A DNA stretch of 64,000 nt from Campylobacter gracilis (GCF_001190745.1 NZ_CP012196.1:1054001-1118000); one strand, 5' to 3'; shown: positions 52,335-61,593, counted from the first letter of the stretch. Notes: a model not told the origin generated them from the letters alone. A program made the numbers and translations.

Positions 52335-53606
52335 ATGCAAAAAGAAACCCTCGCAACTCATTTTGGTTACGACTCCGTCGCAGGCTACGGCACGATGGCA
52401 GTCCCCATTTATCAAAGCACCGCGTTTAACTTCGGTTCTAGCAAAAAGGCTGCTGATCGCTTCGCGCTGCGTGATCTAGGACCAATTTATGGGCGTTTGA
52501 CAAATCCTACTACTGATGTTTTTGAGGCGCGACTTGCGGCGCTGGAAAACGGCAAAGCCGCAATCGCGGTCTCTAGCGGGCAGGCGGCAATATTTTTTGC
52601 GGTGGCAAATTTAGCCGCAGCGGGCGAAAATATCATCATCGCCGAGAAAATTTACGGCGGCGCGACCACGCTTTTGGCGCACACGATCAAGCGTTTCGGC
52701 ATCGAGGCTAGGATTTTTGACTCCGAAACGGCAGATAATTTGGAAGGTTTAATCGATGATAAAACTAGAGCGATCTTTTTCGAGACGCTTTCAAATCCTC
52801 AAATTTCAGTTGCAAATACCGCTAAAATAGCTACAATCGCAAATAAGCACGGCGTAGTAACGATTGCTGATAACACGATCCCAAGCCCTGCGCTTTACAA
52901 TCCGCTTGATGACGGCGCCGATGTCGTAATCCACAGCGCTAGCAAATACATAAGTGGGCAAGGTCTTAGCATCGCAGGCGCGATCGTTTCGGGCAAGGGA
53001 TTAAATTCCAAACTCAAAGGCAATCCGCGTTACGCACATTTTAACGAACCTGATGAGAGCTACCACGGCTTAGTTTATGCGGATTTGGTAGATAATTTCG
53101 ACATTTATACGCTTAGAATTCGCTTGTCCCTGCTTCGCGATATTGGTGCGACTCTATCGCCGTTTAACGCGTTTCAGCTCATCCAGGGGCTTGAAACACT
53201 GCCGCTTCGCATGCAAAAACACTCGCAAAACGCGCTAAAGATAGCAGAATTTTTGCAAAATCATCCGAAGGTAAAGCAGGTCAATTATCCGGGGCTACCT
53301 AGTTCGCCGTTTAATGCCGCGATCAAAGCGAAATTTAAAAACGGCTATGCAAGCAGTCTGATGAGTTTCATCGTAGATAGCGAAGAAACAGCGCTAAAGG
53401 TGGTTAGTAAGGTTAAAATTTTCTCCGTCGTAGCAAATATCGGCGATACGAAGTCGATCATCACTCATCCTGCGAGCACGACGCATTCGCAGCTAAACGA
53501 GGAGCAGCTAAACCGCGCTGGCGTACCTGCGAGCTTAATCCGCCTAAGCGTGGGTATAGAGGACGCGAATGATTTGATTTCCGATCTTAGTGAGGCACTG
53601 AAATAA
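52335..53606 (+). CDS. metY: O-acetylhomoserine sulfhydrylase (Cys/Met metabolism PLP enzyme)
   Basis: 423 residues. PLP enzyme of the CGS/OAHS family: opening ETLATHFGYDSVAGYGTMAVPIYQSTAFNF, YGRLTNPTTDVFEARLAALE, and the PLP-binding Lys in VIHSASKYISGQGLSIAG. It makes homocysteine from O-acetylhomoserine and sulfide, or handles related sulfur transfer. First gene of an operon with an Rrf2 regulator (one-base overlap) and cysK. MetY versus a CysD-like role is judged from length and family. Confidence 0.92.
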   Translation: MQKETLATHFGYDSVAGYGTMAVPIYQSTAFNFGSSKKAADRFALRDLGPIYGRLTNPTTDVFEARLAALENGKAAIAVSSGQAAIFFAVANLAAAGENIIIAEKIYGGATTLLAHTIKRFGIEARIFDSETADNLEGLIDDKTRAIFFETLSNPQISVANTAKIATIANKHGVVTIADNTIPSPALYNPLDDGADVVIHSASKYISGQGLSIAGAIVSGKGLNSKLKGNPRYAHFNEPDESYHGLVYADLVDNFDIYTLRIRLSLLRDIGATLSPFNAFQLIQGLETLPLRMQKHSQNALKIAEFLQNHPKVKQVNYPGLPSSPFNAAIKAKFKNGYASSLMSFIVDSEETALKVVSKVKIFSVVANIGDTKSIITHPASTTHSQLNEEQLNRAGVPASLIRLSVGIEDANDLISDLSEALK

Positions 53607-54019
53607 TGGCACTTTTAAGCACAAAGGGCGTCTATGGGCTTGCTGCAATTTTGCAGATCGCCAAAGCTAGCGAAGTAGCGCCGATAAGTATAAAAGAGAT
53701 CGCCGAGCGTACGGGAGTTTCTAAGAATTATTTGGAGCAAATTCTAAATACCCTTAGAAACGAAAAGCTAGTGTGTAGTATCAAAGGTAAAAACGGCGGT
53801 TATCACCTAGCTAGAGATGCTAGCGAGATTTCTTTCGGTGAAATTTTTACTGCGCTTGAAAAGGATCTGCGGATGACTAGCATTCAGATGAGCGATCCTG
53901 GACTGCGGGCATTTTTTGAGAAATTTGACGTCAAGCTGGCAGAGATATTTAACGAGCCTCTAAGCAGCTACGAGGAGATGATGGCGCGAAGCGTCCAGTA
54001 TTTAAATTTCAGCATTTAA
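53606..54019 (+). CDS. Rrf2-family regulator, CymR-like
   Basis: 137 residues; ATG overlaps the metY stop by one base. Winged-helix N-terminus STKGVYGLAAILQIAKA, ISIKEIAERTGVSKNYLEQILNTLRNEKLVCSIKGKNGGYHLARD. The three Cys that hold the Fe-S cluster in IscR are absent, which favours a CymR-like cysteine-metabolism repressor. CymR of Bacillus acts in complex with CysK, whose gene is next here, so the same partnership is a reasonable guess. It probably controls its own operon. Confidence 0.9.
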   Translation: MALLSTKGVYGLAAILQIAKASEVAPISIKEIAERTGVSKNYLEQILNTLRNEKLVCSIKGKNGGYHLARDASEISFGEIFTALEKDLRMTSIQMSDPGLRAFFEKFDVKLAEIFNEPLSSYEEMMARSVQYLNFSI

Positions 54020-54028
54020 AGGAAAAAT

Positions 54029-54943
54029 ATGAAAATAGCAAACGATGTTACGGAGCTCATCGGCAATACTCCATTAGTCAGAATCAATACGTTTGGCAAA
54101 AATGCCCTCATCCTAGCCAAGGCGGAATTTTTAAATCCAAGCCACTCGGTCAAGGATCGCATCGCATGGCAGATCGTAAAAGACGCGCTAAGCTCAGGCA
54201 AAATCGATAAAAATAGCGTTTTGATAGAGCCTACCAGCGGAAACACGGGCGTGGGGCTTGCGATGATCGCGGCAAAGCTCGGTATGAAGCTCATCCTAAC
54301 GATGCCAAGCTCGATGAGTATCGAGCGCCAAAAGCTCATCGCCGCATTCGGCGCTAAAATCGAGCTGACCGATCCGAAATTTGGAATGAAAGGCGCGGTA
54401 GATAGGGCGAACGAGCTAGCGGCGAGTACTCCAAATAGCTTCATCCCGAGTCAATTTGACAACCCGAGCAATCCAAAGGCGCATTTTCAAAGTACAGGAC
54501 CTGAAATTTGGGAGCAAAGCGGCGGCAAAGTAGATATTTTAGTCGCGGGATTTGGCACAGGTGGCACGCTTAGCGGCACGGCGAAATTTTTAAAATCTAA
54601 AAATCCAAACCTCAAAGCCTACGGCGTGGAGCCTGCTAGCTCACCGCTTCTTACGTGCGGTAGTGCGGGCGGGCATAAAATACAGGGCATCGGCGCAAAT
54701 TTTATTCCTGCTAATCTTGATAGGAGCGTCATCGACGGCTTTTTGAGCGTTGAGAACGACGATGCGTTCGCCGCAGCTAGACAGCTGGCACAAAAAGAGG
54801 GCTTGCTGGTGGGTATCTCAAGCGGTGCGAACGTTTATGCTGCCGCTCAGATCGCTGCCAAGCCCGAAAACAGGGGCAAAGTGATCGTTACGGTCCTCTG
54901 CGATACCGGCGAGAGGTATCTTTCTACCGAGCTTTTCAAATAG
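54029..54943 (+). CDS. cysK: Cysteine synthase A
   Basis: 304 residues; ATG with AAAGGAAAAAT, nine bases after the Rrf2 gene. PLP enzyme making cysteine from O-acetylserine and sulfide. PLP Lys in NPSHSVKDRIAW, substrate loop EPTSGNTGVGLAMI, phosphate loop GFGTGGTLSGTAKFL, and PLP-N1 Ser in CDTGERYLST region. With metY and rrf2 it forms a sulfide-assimilation operon for cysteine and homocysteine. Confidence 0.95.
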   Translation: MKIANDVTELIGNTPLVRINTFGKNALILAKAEFLNPSHSVKDRIAWQIVKDALSSGKIDKNSVLIEPTSGNTGVGLAMIAAKLGMKLILTMPSSMSIERQKLIAAFGAKIELTDPKFGMKGAVDRANELAASTPNSFIPSQFDNPSNPKAHFQSTGPEIWEQSGGKVDILVAGFGTGGTLSGTAKFLKSKNPNLKAYGVEPASSPLLTCGSAGGHKIQGIGANFIPANLDRSVIDGFLSVENDDAFAAARQLAQKEGLLVGISSGANVYAAAQIAAKPENRGKVIVTVLCDTGERYLSTELFK

Positions 54944-55645
54944 GCGGCGGTTTTGTGCGAGCGGGGCGGTTAGCGCGGTAATTTTTACGCATTTTACGCG
55001 GGCGCGCAACTTCGCGAGATTAAATTTTACGCTGGCGCCGGAATTGGCGCGATGAGTTTGCGCGATCGCGCGGGTTATTGCGACAATGCGCGATTATGTT
55101 TTACATTTTTCGCGTTACGTAGGCGCGAGAATTAATACGATAGTTTCTGCGCGGGCGAGGTGATAGTCGCGATGGTTACGCGATGACTTTATGAGAGTGA
55201 AACTATTTTTAGCTTTGCTGATTTTGTGTTTATTGATTTGCTAATTTAGCGGCTCGCCGAGAGATAAAATTTAACTCCAAAATAGGGCTAAATTTTAAAA
55301 TTTTATCTTGCGCGCCTAGCTGATTTCGGGCGCGCTATGTATGGCTGCGTTACCGCGCAGCGCAAGGCATTAAATTTTAAAACCGCTAGACCTACCAAAT
55401 CTGCGCGATCTGTTCTTGCCGCAAAATTTTATATCGCCGTTCACACGCACGCGAGATAAAAATTTAAAATCCTATCTGAAATTTTAAAGCTTCCTTTCGC
55501 GGCGCAAATTTCAAGTCCGCGCCGTGCTTAAATTTCAAAACCTCGCCGTATAAAAAATCTAAAAATCCGCTCTTTAAATTTAGTCGAATTTCAAAATTTA
55601 ATCATAAAAACGCTATCATCGGGGCAAAATTTTTAAGGTTGCAAA
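54944..55645. repeat. 0.7-kb gap with repeat motifs
   Basis: No gene. The left half has GCGCGAGG/GCGCGATxxxxCG stretches (55010-55180), the right half AAATTTTAAAATTTTA-type blocks (55260-55620). Confidence 0.55.
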
Positions 55646-56833
55646 ATGAGTTTGAGCTTGAAATTTCGCCCCAAAAGCCTTGATCAAATCGCGGGGCAGG
55701 GCAAGATCGTAGCGGTTTTTAAAAAATTCGTCGCCGCAGGCAGCATCCCGCACAGCATATTTTTCGGCGCCGCAGGCAGCGGTAAAACGACGATGGCGCG
55801 CGTGATCGCAAGCGAGCTGAACTATGATTTTTACGAGCTTGACGCTACGAGCCTGAAGGTCGAGGATATCCGCAAAATTCTATCCTCGCACGCCGGCTCG
55901 CTCATCAAGCCGCTCATTTTTATCGACGAGATCCACCGCCTTAGCAAGACGCAGCAGGAGGTGCTGCTCATCCCGATGGAGAACTACGCCGCGATCATCA
56001 TCGGCGCGACGACGGAAAATCCGCAGTTCGTGCTAAGCAGCGGCATCCGCTCGCGCTCGATGATCTTTGAGTTTGAGCCGCTTAGCTACGAGGATTTGGA
56101 GGCGCTTTTGGCGCGGGTGCAGGGCGAGATCGGCTTTGAGATGGACGAGGAAGCGCGAAAATACCTACTAAACTCCAGCAGCGGCGATGCAAGGAGTATG
56201 TTGAACCTGCTGGAATTTGCGCTTTTGGCAGACAGCGCCATTACGCTGGATACGCTTCGCACGCTGCGTGCAAATGCCGTCGCTGCGGGCGTTAGCAGCG
56301 ACGATCTGCATTACGAGCTTGCCAGCGCGATGATAAAAAGCCTGCGCGGCAGCGACGCCGACGCCGCGCTGTATTATGTCGCGAGGCTGATAGATGCGGG
56401 CGAGAGCGCGGATTTTATCGCGCGCAGGATGGTGATCCTAGCTAGCGAGGACATCGGCAATGCCAATCCAAACGCCCTAAATATCGCGGTTAGTACGCTA
56501 ACTGCCGTCAGCAAGATCGGCTATCCCGAAGCTCGCATTATTTTAGGGCAATGCGCGATCTATCTGGCGCACAGCCCCAAATCAAACGCCGCGTATTTGG
56601 GCATCAACGCCGCTTTGAAGTTTGTCCGCTCCGCTGCACCGCTACCTACGCCACGCTATCTCATCAACTCCGACAAGCAGATAGCGGACTACAAATACCC
56701 ACACGACTTCGGCGGCTGGGTAGAGCAGGCCTATATGAGCGAGGCGGCGAAATTTTACGAAAGCAAGGGGATCGGCTTTGAAAAGACGCTGGATGATTGG
56801 CTGGCAAAGATCAAGGCCAAGGGCTCGGTTTAA
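55646..56833 (+). CDS. rarA: Replication-associated recombination protein A (MgsA/RarA)
   Basis: 395 residues. AAA+ ATPase of the clamp-loader clade: RPKSLDQIAGQGKIVA, Walker A FFGAAGSGKTTMARVIAS, Walker B PLIFIDEIHRLSKTQQEVLL, sensor 1 IIGATTENPQFVLSSGIRSR, sensor 2 SGDARSMLNLLE, and the C-terminal tetramerisation domain (RRMVILASEDIGNANPNAL). Acts at stalled replication forks. Start ATG with TAAGGTTGCAAA. Confidence 0.95.
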   Translation: MSLSLKFRPKSLDQIAGQGKIVAVFKKFVAAGSIPHSIFFGAAGSGKTTMARVIASELNYDFYELDATSLKVEDIRKILSSHAGSLIKPLIFIDEIHRLSKTQQEVLLIPMENYAAIIIGATTENPQFVLSSGIRSRSMIFEFEPLSYEDLEALLARVQGEIGFEMDEEARKYLLNSSSGDARSMLNLLEFALLADSAITLDTLRTLRANAVAAGVSSDDLHYELASAMIKSLRGSDADAALYYVARLIDAGESADFIARRMVILASEDIGNANPNALNIAVSTLTAVSKIGYPEARIILGQCAIYLAHSPKSNAAYLGINAALKFVRSAAPLPTPRYLINSDKQIADYKYPHDFGGWVEQAYMSEAAKFYESKGIGFEKTLDDWLAKIKAKGSV

Positions 56834-56927
56834 ATTTACGTGCGGCGAAGAGCTTAAATTTGAACCGAGAGCGTAGATTTTAGCGGCTCGCGAGACTTAA
56901 ATTTAAAAATATTCGCAAGGAGCGCGA

Positions 56928-57944
56928 ATGAATGAGCAAAATTTGAATTATATCGCAAATTTAAAAGTGCAGGACGTACCGTGGAGCAGGCTCACGACCG
57001 CTTACGGCAGGGCGAGCGGATTTGCTGAAATTTTTGAGAAACTCGCGCGGGCAATAGAAGCTTGTGATGCGGCGCGCGGCTTGGGCGGCGAGCAAAATTT
57101 AAAAAGCGGGCCCGGCGCAGGGCAAAATTTAAAAAGCGGATCCGATTGCGGGCAAAATTCTACGGACGCGACAAGATGCGGCGCGGCGCAAAATTCCATA
57201 AATTTAACGCAAAAGAGCGAGTCTAAATTTAAAAAGGCAGATAACGAGGCGGCGAAATTTAAAAAGGGCGGAGAGACGGAGCTTAAAACGGATACGGCGA
57301 AGTGCGGCAAGGCGGAATTTAAGAGTGCGGATAGCGTGGCGATAAAATTTAAAGCGAGCCAGGCGAGTAAATTTAAAACGAGCGCGGTGGATAAGAGCTC
57401 GGATGCGAGCGAGCGGGATAAATTTGACGCCAAGGTCCTCCAGGATGCGCTTAGTAAGATTTTTAACGAGATAGAGCATCAAAGTACGCTTTGGCACGCA
57501 ACCCCTTTTGCGCTGCTGTTTTTGACGCGCATCTTTATACGGGCGCGCGCCGCGGCGGGCAAAAACGCGAATAAAAATAATCAAAACGCCGTGGCAGATA
57601 AAAAGCGAAACTATGCGGCGGACATAAACAGCAAAGACGAAAACTGCGAAAACGAAGCGGCAGGCTTTATCGTAGCTCGGCTCGGCAGGTTTTTTGCGTT
57701 TATGATTGAGATTTGCGATGATACCGACAAGATCTCGCACGCAGCGCCGCTGGCGAACTTTTCGGATATGCTTGCGGAAAAATATTTGTGGCCGCAGAGC
57801 GATGAGAATGACGAGGAGCGCTGGGAGGAGCATTTTTACGACGATGAGCTATTTTACAGCCTCTATTTTTATTCGCGGGCGGTTTTGGACGCGACGGGAG
57901 TGGACTTTGCGCAGTTTAAGCCTGGGCCAGGCCGGCGTTTTTAA
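56928..57944 (+). CDS. Conserved hypothetical protein with very large low-complexity insertions
   Basis: 338 residues; ATG with AAGGAGCGCGA. The N-terminus (LKVQDVPWSRLTTAYGRASG), the middle (DALSKIFNEIEHQSTLWHAT PFALLFLTRIF) and the end (ANFSDMLAEKYLWPQSDEND, FYDDELFYSLYFYSRAVLDA) read like a conserved soluble family of about 200 residues that I have seen in other bacteria without function. Residues about 46-167 and 209-247 are Lys/Ser/Ala/Asn-rich fillers. The first is built from repeated codon strings such as AEFKSADS and QNLKSGS, encoded by AAATTTAAAAAGCGG-type units. Possibly an immunity-type protein, but no partner toxin is seen. Confidence 0.75.
   Translation: MNEQNLNYIANLKVQDVPWSRLTTAYGRASGFAEIFEKLARAIEACDAARGLGGEQNLKSGPGAGQNLKSGSDCGQNSTDATRCGAAQNSINLTQKSESKFKKADNEAAKFKKGGETELKTDTAKCGKAEFKSADSVAIKFKASQASKFKTSAVDKSSDASERDKFDAKVLQDALSKIFNEIEHQSTLWHATPFALLFLTRIFIRARAAAGKNANKNNQNAVADKKRNYAADINSKDENCENEAAGFIVARLGRFFAFMIEICDDTDKISHAAPLANFSDMLAEKYLWPQSDENDEERWEEHFYDDELFYSLYFYSRAVLDATGVDFAQFKPGPGRRF
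57065..57430. repeat. RAATTY-rich 365-base insertion in the 56928 gene
   Basis: Eleven RAATTY hexamers in about 365 bases. GCAAAATTTAAAAAGCGG occurs at 57093 and again at 57123 (30 bases apart), with related TAAATTTAAAAAGGCAG and GAAATTTAAAAAGGGCG after it. All keep one frame. Confidence 0.7.
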
Positions 57945-58208
57945 GCGTATTGCTTGTGAGCGCTATGTTTAAGCCTCTTTCGCCGCCATGTTCAAATTTA
58001 TCGCGGCGCGCTTTGGCGATGCTTTGTTTAAATTTAGACTTCAAAAATTTTTAAAATTATTTAAAAATTTACGGTGTGCGGAATTTGCAGATCGTCTTCT
58101 TAAATTTAAAATTCGCGCGATTTTTGATCGGCGGTGTGGTTAAGCTGCGGGTAGCGCTTTTAAATTTAGATCGCCGCGAAGCCTTAAACCCGCTTGCGGC
58201 GCAGCTTT

Positions 58209-58973
58209 TTATGTGGTTTTAAAAAGATACCAATTCGGCGCAATTTTTTCTATCATTATAAACTCGCTAGGACTCATTTGCGGCAGATCCGCCTCGTCTT
58301 GCACCCGCAAAAAGCCCACGGAGTTATCGGTGATCCCACCGATAAGCAGCATAAATTTTTTGCCGCTCGTCTCGGCGTGAGAGAGATGCAGGCTTTTGAT
58401 CTCCGCCTTTGCGCGCTCGGGCTCGCCGCCTGCGTAAAGCTCGTAAATTTTTTCAAATGCCGCTAGGTTTTGTTTCCCAAACTCCATAAGCTCTTTATCG
58501 GGCGCTAAGATTAGCTTTAAATTTATGATATCCGCATCGGTTCTTTGCTCAAACTCCCGTTTTTGCGCCTCGTTAAATTTTTCATATTCGCTTACGATAG
58601 CCTCAATAATAGCGGTTTGCGCCAAAACTCGCACGGCGTAGATCCCGTCATCCTTAGTATAGACGTAAAGATCGAAGTACTTCTCTTTAGAGCCCAAAAA
58701 TACGTGAAAAATCTCGCTAAATTCGCTGCTGCGTCCAAGTGGAGCAACCGTGATTTCGCTATAATTATCTGCCGCGTAGAATTTACGCTTTAAATAGCTT
58801 CTCATCTCGCCTTTAAAATGAAGATTTTTATCGAAGTTTGCGTCGCTAAATAGCGAGCGGACGAGCTCTTCGTTAGAGCTAGCGTTTAGACCTAGCGCGC
58901 AGCTTGCACAAAATATGAGCGAGGCAAAAATTTTTGAAAATCCCGCTGTTTTAAAAAATCTAAATAAGCTCAA
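58209..58973 (-). CDS. Exported hypothetical protein
   Basis: 254 residues from a TTG with AAAAGG upstream. Signal peptide of about 30 residues (FASLIFCASCALGLNA). The mature protein is soluble, helical and mixed (NEELVRSLFSDANFDKNLHF; EYEKFNEAQKREFEQRTDAD; GKKFMLLIGGITDNSVGFLRV). No family recognised. The Cys in the signal region are not in a convincing lipobox. Periplasmic location is likely. Confidence 0.7.
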   Translation of the reverse strand: MSLFRFFKTAGFSKIFASLIFCASCALGLNASSNEELVRSLFSDANFDKNLHFKGEMRSYLKRKFYAADNYSEITVAPLGRSSEFSEIFHVFLGSKEKYFDLYVYTKDDGIYAVRVLAQTAIIEAIVSEYEKFNEAQKREFEQRTDADIINLKLILAPDKELMEFGKQNLAAFEKIYELYAGGEPERAKAEIKSLHLSHAETSGKKFMLLIGGITDNSVGFLRVQDEADLPQMSPSEFIMIEKIAPNWYLFKTT

Positions 58974-59069
58974 AATTTAACCTTTTAAAATTTTATAAAT
59001 TTAAAAAGTCCATAAATTCTGGAAGTTTTAAAATTTTGCAAATTTTTAAACTCCGCAAATTTTCGCCTT

Positions 59070-59999
59070 TTATAGGCTCGCCATCGCTTCAGCGCGCGCA
59101 AGAAGCTGCTTTGCGCCCTTTTCGATAAAAACGCGCGCGAGCTCCGCACCCACGCTTTGGTATTGAGATTTTTGCGCGACGATGCTTTGACGGATACTCT
59201 CGCTGCCGTCGGGCAGGCCAACTATCGCGCTGATGTGGATATTTTCGCCCTCAAGGCGCGCGTTTATGCCGATCGGCACCTGGCAGCCGCCCTCCAAAAC
59301 TCTGACAAAATCCCGCTCCACGGTCGTTTCGATGATCGCGCGTTCGTCTTTTAGAAATTCTATAGCGCGCAGGATTTGCGGCTCGTCCACCGCCTCGATG
59401 CCGAGCGCTCCTTGCCCCATCGCAGGGATCATCTGCGAGATTTCAAAGGGCGCTACGTGCTTTACCTCGGCGCGTAAATTTAATCGGTTGATGCCCGCCA
59501 TCGCCAAGATGATCGCGTCGAATTCCCCGTCTTTGAGCTTTCGCAAGCGGGTTTGGACGTTGCCGCGCAAGGAGATCACCTCTAAATCAGGCCGCATGCT
59601 AAGCAGCTGCATCTTGCGGCGAAGGCTCGTGGTGCCGACTTTTGCGCCGCGGGGCAGCTCGTCAAATTTAGAGTATTTTTCGCTGATCATCGCATCGCGC
59701 ACATCCTCGCGCGCGCAGATCGCTGCTAGCACGAGCCCCTGTGGAAACTCCACGGGCACGTCTTTTAGGCTATGCACGGCGATATGTGATTCGCCGCGAA
59801 GCATGCTCTCCTCAAGCTCCTTCGTAAAAAGCCCCTTGCCGCCGATTTTTGCAAGCGGCGTATCTAAAATTTTATCGCCTTTGGTTTTCATACTTTTTAG
59901 CTGCGCTTGGATGCCGCGGGCATTAAGTAGCGATGCGATATGTTTGCTCTGCCACAGCGCAAGCACGCTGCCGCGAGTAGCGATGATCAAATTTTTCAT
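59070..59999 (-). CDS. hemC: Porphobilinogen deaminase (hydroxymethylbilane synthase)
   Basis: 309 residues from the ATG at 59997-59999 with AGGAGAGGAAAA; an upstream in-frame reading adds 31 Arg-rich residues that belong to fxsA DNA. Joins four porphobilinogen units into hydroxymethylbilane. Motifs: [56 protein letters not shown], and [12 protein letters not shown] with the dipyrromethane cofactor Cys. Overlaps fxsA by four bases. In C. jejuni hemC follows proS closely; here 12 kb lie between them. Confidence 0.95.
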   Translation of the reverse strand: MKNLIIATRGSVLALWQSKHIASLLNARGIQAQLKSMKTKGDKILDTPLAKIGGKGLFTKELEESMLRGESHIAVHSLKDVPVEFPQGLVLAAICAREDVRDAMISEKYSKFDELPRGAKVGTTSLRRKMQLLSMRPDLEVISLRGNVQTRLRKLKDGEFDAIILAMAGINRLNLRAEVKHVAPFEISQMIPAMGQGALGIEAVDEPQILRAIEFLKDERAIIETTVERDFVRVLEGGCQVPIGINARLEGENIHISAIVGLPDGSESIRQSIVAQKSQYQSVGAELARVFIEKGAKQLLARAEAMASL

Positions 60000-60448
60000 T
60001 TTTCCTCTCCTATGCTTTTTCGAATTTCGATTTCGTTCTCTTCGATCACCTCTACGTCGATTACATCGTCGCTTGCGCGGCTGCGTCGCCAAAATTTTCG
60101 CTCTCTTTTTTCGGAATTTTCGCTGCCGGTGTTAAATTTAGGCACGTCGCTGGTGACGCAGTAAAACGACGCAGTGATTATGCAAACGCCTAAAATATCG
60201 CCGAAAATGCCCGGTGCAATGAGAAAAACGCCGCCTACGACGAATCCCACGCCGCTTAAAATTTCTTTCGGCGAGATTTTCATTAGGTTAAAAAAGCCCA
60301 TCCACGAGCGGTTTGCTACGACGTAACCGCCTAAAATCGCGCTTATGACGATCTCCACAGCGTACGCAGCAAAGCCGTTTGCGCTTACGAAATAATAGGT
60401 CGTAAATGCCTCAATTATCAGATATGGAACGATCAAAAGCCTAAACAT
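59996..60448 (-). CDS. FxsA family membrane protein
   Basis: 150 residues. Membrane segments at the N-terminus ([18 protein letters not shown]), middle ([17 protein letters not shown]) and after residue 65 ([35 protein letters not shown]), the FxsA layout with the conserved GG.LL..PG.. pattern. E. coli FxsA is linked to phage exclusion by F; the cellular role is unclear. It carries a charged C-terminus ([17 protein letters not shown]). Co-transcribed with hemC. Confidence 0.85.
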   Translation of the reverse strand: MFRLLIVPYLIIEAFTTYYFVSANGFAAYAVEIVISAILGGYVVANRSWMGFFNLMKISPKEILSGVGFVVGGVFLIAPGIFGDILGVCIITASFYCVTSDVPKFNTGSENSEKRERKFWRRSRASDDVIDVEVIEENEIEIRKSIGEEK

Positions 60449-60513
60449 ATTTTTCCTTGAATTATCGCTTTAAGCCGCGCCTCTTTAATGACGCTAAAAT
60501 TTAATCGCGGATT

Positions 60514-61074
60514 TTAGCAAATTCCGTCTGAATTTTTAATGTATCGCAAGAGCCCCTCGCAGCCGCGCTTGATATCTGCGTAGCAGCGCTCAAAATCGCG
60601 CGTGTAGTAGGGATCGGCGATTTGTAGGCGTTCGGAGGCGGTTAAATTTGAACCGCCGCTCTTTAAATTTAAGGCGGTTTGTTTTAGCGCGCCTTTAAAA
60701 TTTAGCGCATCGCAGTCTGCAAAATTCCCCTCTTCAAATTCCAAAAGAAATTTTACCTTAGCCATATCCTTGCCGCGAAAAATTCGCCCCAGCGAGCGCA
60801 TATTTTCATCATCCATGCAAAGAATTAGATCGTAGCGCTCGTAGTCTGCGGGCGTGACCTGCACGGCGCGATGCGCTACGAGCGGCACCTTTTGCTCTTT
60901 TAGCACGCGCTGCGTTTCGTAATAGGGCGGCGAGCCGATTTCATCGGTGTGCGTCGCCGCAGAATCTACGCTCGCTCGCTCGCTTAGGCCGCTTTGATTA
61001 ATGAAATTTTGCATCACGGACTGCGCCATCGGCGAGCGGCAGATGTTACCGTGACAGACGAAAAGTAGCCTCAC
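60514..61074 (-). CDS. Low-molecular-weight protein-tyrosine phosphatase with insertion
   Basis: 186 residues, about 35 above the usual 150. P-loop LLFVCHGNICRSPMAQSVM (CX5R) at the N-terminus and the general-acid motif IADPYYTRDFERCYADI near residue 152. Residues about 112-148 (DCDALNFKGALKQTALNLKS and following) interrupt the enzyme before the DPYY loop and are encoded by AAATTT-rich DNA with a hairpin. Cytoplasmic; may act on phosphotyrosine proteins or arsenate-type substrates. It follows lolA on the same strand after six bases. Confidence 0.9.
   Translation of the reverse strand: MRLLFVCHGNICRSPMAQSVMQNFINQSGLSERASVDSAATHTDEIGSPPYYETQRVLKEQKVPLVAHRAVQVTPADYERYDLILCMDDENMRSLGRIFRGKDMAKVKFLLEFEEGNFADCDALNFKGALKQTALNLKSGGSNLTASERLQIADPYYTRDFERCYADIKRGCEGLLRYIKNSDGIC
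60625..60740. repeat. RAATTY repeat with hairpin inside the LMW phosphatase gene
   Basis: GGCGGTT (60637-60643) pairs perfectly with AACCGCC (60651-60657) around an AAATTTG loop; two further AAATTT-type hexamers and another GGCGGTTT follow within 60 bases. Confidence 0.6.
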
Positions 61075-61080
61075 GCGCGC

Positions 61081-61593
61081 CTACTGCGTGATGATGTCGT
61101 AGTTTTTGGGGATTGTGGGCTTGAAGATCGCCTCATTCACCGGCGCGTTTTTGCGGACGTTGCTTAGATTTATGACTACTTTATTATCCATTTTGTCGGT
61201 GTAGCTGATCTTACTCGGCAGATCGCCCTTCATCTCGATGAGATATTTTACGTCGTCGAAGCTCGCCTCATAAACGCCCTTTTTATTGGGTTTTGCGTTC
61301 GCCAAGATCGCGGTTAAATTCGGCGTTTCTTTTATATTTGTGATGATGGCTTGCTCGAGTTCGGGCTCGATTACGACGACCTTTGTGAAGCTAAAAAATA
61401 TATTTTTTATCGTAGGGGTCTTGTAATGCCACACGGCGTGCTCTTTTGTGGCGCTAAAATCGCCGCCGTAGCTGATTTTCGCATCGTCGCTCTGCACGGT
61501 TTGCGAAAAATTTGCGCTTAGCGTGTCGAATTCTATCCCGCTTGCGAATGCAAAAATGCAGCTTGCCGCTAAAGAAATAAGAGTTTTTTTCAT
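61081..61593 (-). CDS. lolA: Outer-membrane lipoprotein carrier protein LolA
   Basis: 170 residues with a signal peptide (MKKTLISLAASCIFAFASG). LolA-like fold: FDTLSANFSQTVQSDDAKISYGGDFSATKEHAVWHYKTPTIKN. It ferries lipoproteins from the inner membrane to the outer membrane through the periplasm. Divergent from secA as in C. jejuni. A TATAAT lies 34 bases upstream on the minus strand (61632-61627). Confidence 0.92.
   Translation of the reverse strand: MKKTLISLAASCIFAFASGIEFDTLSANFSQTVQSDDAKISYGGDFSATKEHAVWHYKTPTIKNIFFSFTKVVVIEPELEQAIITNIKETPNLTAILANAKPNKKGVYEASFDDVKYLIEMKGDLPSKISYTDKMDNKVVINLSNVRKNAPVNEAIFKPTIPKNYDIITQ

Noticed and set aside
59997-60092. Longer hemC start
   Set aside because: The extra 31 residues are Arg-rich and come from the fxsA coding strand in another frame; the internal ATG has a strong ribosome site.
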